From the NCBI GenBank assembly GCA_027306915.1, contig DAHUYW010000058.1:1-16284 (forward strand): 16,284 bases of DNA. The letters are read 5' to 3'. Below, in pieces: positions 14,997 to 16,284 of this stretch. How positions within the stretch are numbered: the stretch's first letter is position 1; each line of letters begins with the position of its first letter. Under the pieces are notes generated by a model. That model ran no database searches. It saw only the letters and a program-made list of their open reading frames with translations, and was not told where the DNA came from. The translations under genes were made by a program, and so were the position numbers. The DNA comes from Spirochaetales bacterium (lineage in GTDB: Bacteria; Spirochaetota; Spirochaetia; DAHUYW01).

Positions 14997-15035
14997 AATG
15001 ATCAGACCGTGGAAAGTAGAAATGACCACCCTGTG
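14990..15035 (+). repeat. IS21 multiple terminal repeats (two 22-bp direct copies)
   Basis: Bases 14990-15011 and 15014-15035 align at 17 of 22 positions (AAGT-T/A-GAAATGA-T/C-CA... ending GTG), offset by 24 bases. Repeated end motifs containing GAAATGACCAC are a known feature of IS21-family ends, where the transposase binds several times. Confidence 0.7.
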
Positions 15036-15045
15036 TAGAAAGAAA

Positions 15046-15099
15046 GGAGTCCGGCCGGTACTGTGTGGTTTGCGATCAACACGGCATCCGGAGGACTCC
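15046..15099 (+). repeat. Inverted repeat in the IS21 leader before istA
   Basis: GGAGTCCGG (from 15046) can pair with the later CCGGAGGACTCC (ending 15099), allowing a bulge, around a loop of about 35 bases. It may fold in the istA leader mRNA and mask the GGAGGA inside the 3' arm. Whether it acts in regulation is a guess. Confidence 0.3.
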
Positions 15100-15109
15100 C
15101 ACGATAACC

Positions 15110-15529
15110 ATGAGTGTGTATCAGAGGATTCAGAAGAACAAGAGGCAGGGACGGAACACGAGCGAGATGGCTCGAGATCTTGACCTTGCAAGGAACACGG
15201 TGCGGAAGTTTTTGCACATGAGTGCCACAGAGTACCAGCGCTACGTAGGCACGCTCGCTCATCGCGGCATGAAGTTCGAGCCGCATCGGCAGGAAATCCT
15301 TCGTATCTACGGACAGAACGATCCGCGGGAAGTACGGATCTCCTCGGTCTACGATGTGCTTGAGGAGGTGCACGGGAAGCTTCCCGGTACGCTTCGCACG
15401 TTGACCAACTACGTGAAGTACCTGCGCGAAAGCGGTACCCTGGTGCTGCAGCCGAATGCGCGTCCCTACGATTCGGTCGCAAACGGCGAGGAGCCGTTTC
15501 TCGTCGTTGGCGCGATCGCGGGGGGATGA
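15110..15529 (+). pseudogene. istA: IstA transposase N-terminal fragment fused in frame to a MoaD-like tail
   Basis: From ATG 15110 the product begins MSVYQRIQKNKRQGRNTSEM and ARDLDLARNTVRKFL, the N-terminal helix-turn-helix of IS21 IstA. It continues through KFEPHRQEILRIYGQND, VYDVLEEVHGKLPG and [14 protein letters not shown] to RPYDSV. IstA then normally proceeds into the catalytic DDE domain. Here it switches at about 15480 to [15 protein letters not shown] and stops at TGA 15527-15529. The 139-residue product lacks all catalytic residues and cannot transpose DNA, though the DNA-binding domain looks whole. Intact IstA proteins are several times longer. The fusion keeps one open frame across the joint and ends four bases before the moeB-like gene. 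Confidence 0.75.
15481..15529 (+). pseudogene. C-terminal tail of a MoaD/ThiS-type sulfur carrier
   Basis: The last residues before the stop, [16 protein letters not shown], match the end of ubiquitin-like sulfur carriers (compare the family pattern x-D-G-D-E-x-x-x-x-P-A-x-A-G-G). The terminal Gly-Gly is adenylated and thiocarboxylated by a MoeB/ThiF enzyme, and just such a gene follows four bases later. The rest of the carrier, about 75 residues by family norm, is missing. The piece is short, so the call rests on the GG end plus the neighbouring gene. Confidence 0.55.
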
Positions 15530-15533
15530 GCAG

Positions 15534-16284
15534 ATGTGCGCGGTCGGCATCACGAACGAGGAGATTCTCCGCTATTCGCGGCACCTCATCATGCCGGAAG
15601 TGGCGCTTGCCGGACAGCTGAAGCTGAAGAAGGCGAGGGTTCTCTGCATCGGCGCCGGCGGGCTTGGATCGCCCCTGGCGCTTTACCTCGCCGCGGCCGG
15701 CGTCGGTACGCTCGGGCTCGTGGACTTCGATGCCGTTGATTCCACGAACCTGTAGCGCCAGATTATTCGCACTACCGCCGACGTCGGGCGATCAAAGGTT
15801 GAGTCTGCAGCCGAGAAGGTTCGTGCCATCAACCCGCTCATCCAAGTGCGCCTCTTCGACACTTCGCACTCGAGCAAAAACGCCCTCGCGATTTTTCCCG
15901 ACTTCGACGTTATCGCCGACGGCACCGATAACTTTGCGACTCGCTATCTCGTGAACGACGCCTGCGTACTGAGCGGTAAACCCTACGTCTACGCTTCGGT
16001 CTTTCGCTTTGAAGGCCAGGCTGCTGTCTTTGCCGCCGAAAACGGCCCCTGCTACCGCTGCCTCTATCCCGTACCGCCGCCGCCGGCATGGTTCCATCGT
16101 GCGCAGAAGGCGGAGTACTTGGCGTTCTACCCGGGCTTCTCGGGGTGATCCAGGCAACCGAAGTGATCAAGCTGATCCTCGGCACAGGCGAACCGCTCGT
16201 CGGCAGGCTCTTGCTGGTGGACGCGCTCAACATGCGCTTCCTCGAGGTCAAGCTGCGCAAGAATCCCACGTGCCCTGTCTGCGG
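15534..16284 (+). pseudogene. moeB: MoeB/ThiF-family E1-like adenylyltransferase with amber codon and frameshift (runs off the window)
   Basis: ATG 15534 opens [20 protein letters not shown], then the nucleotide-binding [20 protein letters not shown] and [13 protein letters not shown]. The next codon is TAG (15753-15755) where the family has Gln in N-L-Q-R-Q. The frame continues RQIIRTTADVGRSKVES, DGTDNFATRYLVNDACV, and the first zinc pair CYRC. At about 16083-16085 one base is missing. The correct frame from 16085 reads GMVPSCAEGGVLGVLPG with the catalytic-type Cys, then IQATEVIKLILGTGEPLVGR and the second zinc pair CPVC at the right edge. Intact enzymes adenylate the GG end of MoaD, ThiS or CysO-type carriers. 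The neighbouring carrier remnant fits. Both lesions are single-base, so recent decay or read error are both possible. Confidence 0.88.

Larger units (their letters stand above)
14980..15480 (+). mobile_element. IS21-family insertion sequence, left part only
   Basis: The element starts at about 14980 (TGGAAATAG...), exactly where the helicase gene loses similarity. It carries the short repeated end motifs typical of IS21, then the 5' part of istA. The element is broken at about 15480: the rest of istA, all of istB and the right end are absent, and sulfur-carrier sequence follows. No target-site duplication can be checked because the right end is gone. The same deletion presumably removed the helicase C-terminus and the start of the moaD-like gene. 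Boundaries are good to within about ten bases. Confidence 0.75.

Noticed and set aside
15753..15755. Amber codon read through as an amino acid in moeB
   Set aside because: TAG ends at least three convincing genes in the window, and a frameshift further on shows the gene is damaged anyway.
1..16284. tRNA or rRNA genes, and riboswitches
   Set aside because: I saw no cloverleaf-like sequence, rRNA-like stretch or known riboswitch core by eye. A covariance-model search would be decisive and was not possible.

Overview
The window is GC-rich bacterial DNA. It carries one very large intact gene, one small intact operon, and a long stretch in which every recognisable gene is broken. The taxon cannot be fixed from sequence alone. 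The giant gene encodes a secreted, repeat-rich protein with a FlgD-type Ig-like C-terminal domain, and the block just before that domain looks like those of large spirochaetal surface proteins. A GC-rich Gram-negative bacterium, possibly a spirochaete, is my best but weak guess.

Layout. Bases 1-162 (minus strand) hold the middle of an ECF sigma factor, cut off at its N-terminal side and running out of the window. Bases 163-514 hold no gene I can support. Bases 515-9607 encode a 3030-residue exported protein: signal peptide, N-terminal domain, Ig-like segments, three large beta-strand modules that each open with a W-T-G...N-W signature, then a C-terminal sorting or anchoring region. The third module is expanded by a tandem array of units of about 82 residues. 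Bases 9779-11960 form a compact three-gene operon: a 132-residue helical protein of unknown function, followed by two proteins that each contain two divergent YbjQ/UPF0145-type domains.

From 11961 to the right edge no gene is whole. In order there is a SAM methyltransferase that has lost its SAM-binding core; a minus-strand recQ that has lost its Walker A end and three internal blocks; and a type III restriction-like SF2 helicase (BPTD_3080-like) that stops after motif V, where the left end of an IS21-family element begins. Next comes a truncated istA fused in frame to the last residues of a MoaD/ThiS-like sulfur carrier ending in GG. Last is a moeB/ThiF-type E1-like gene with an amber codon in its N-L-Q-R-Q motif and a one-base frameshift further on. 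This is either a gene graveyard shaped by deletions and IS21 activity or an artefact of assembly or read errors. The clean junctions and preserved residues suggest recent events.

Functionally the pieces belong to unrelated systems: cell surface, YbjQ-domain proteins, DNA repair and restriction, and sulfur transfer. I see no single pathway linking them. The two most interesting parts are the nested repeat structure of the giant protein and the YbjQ-domain operon with its unknown helical partner.
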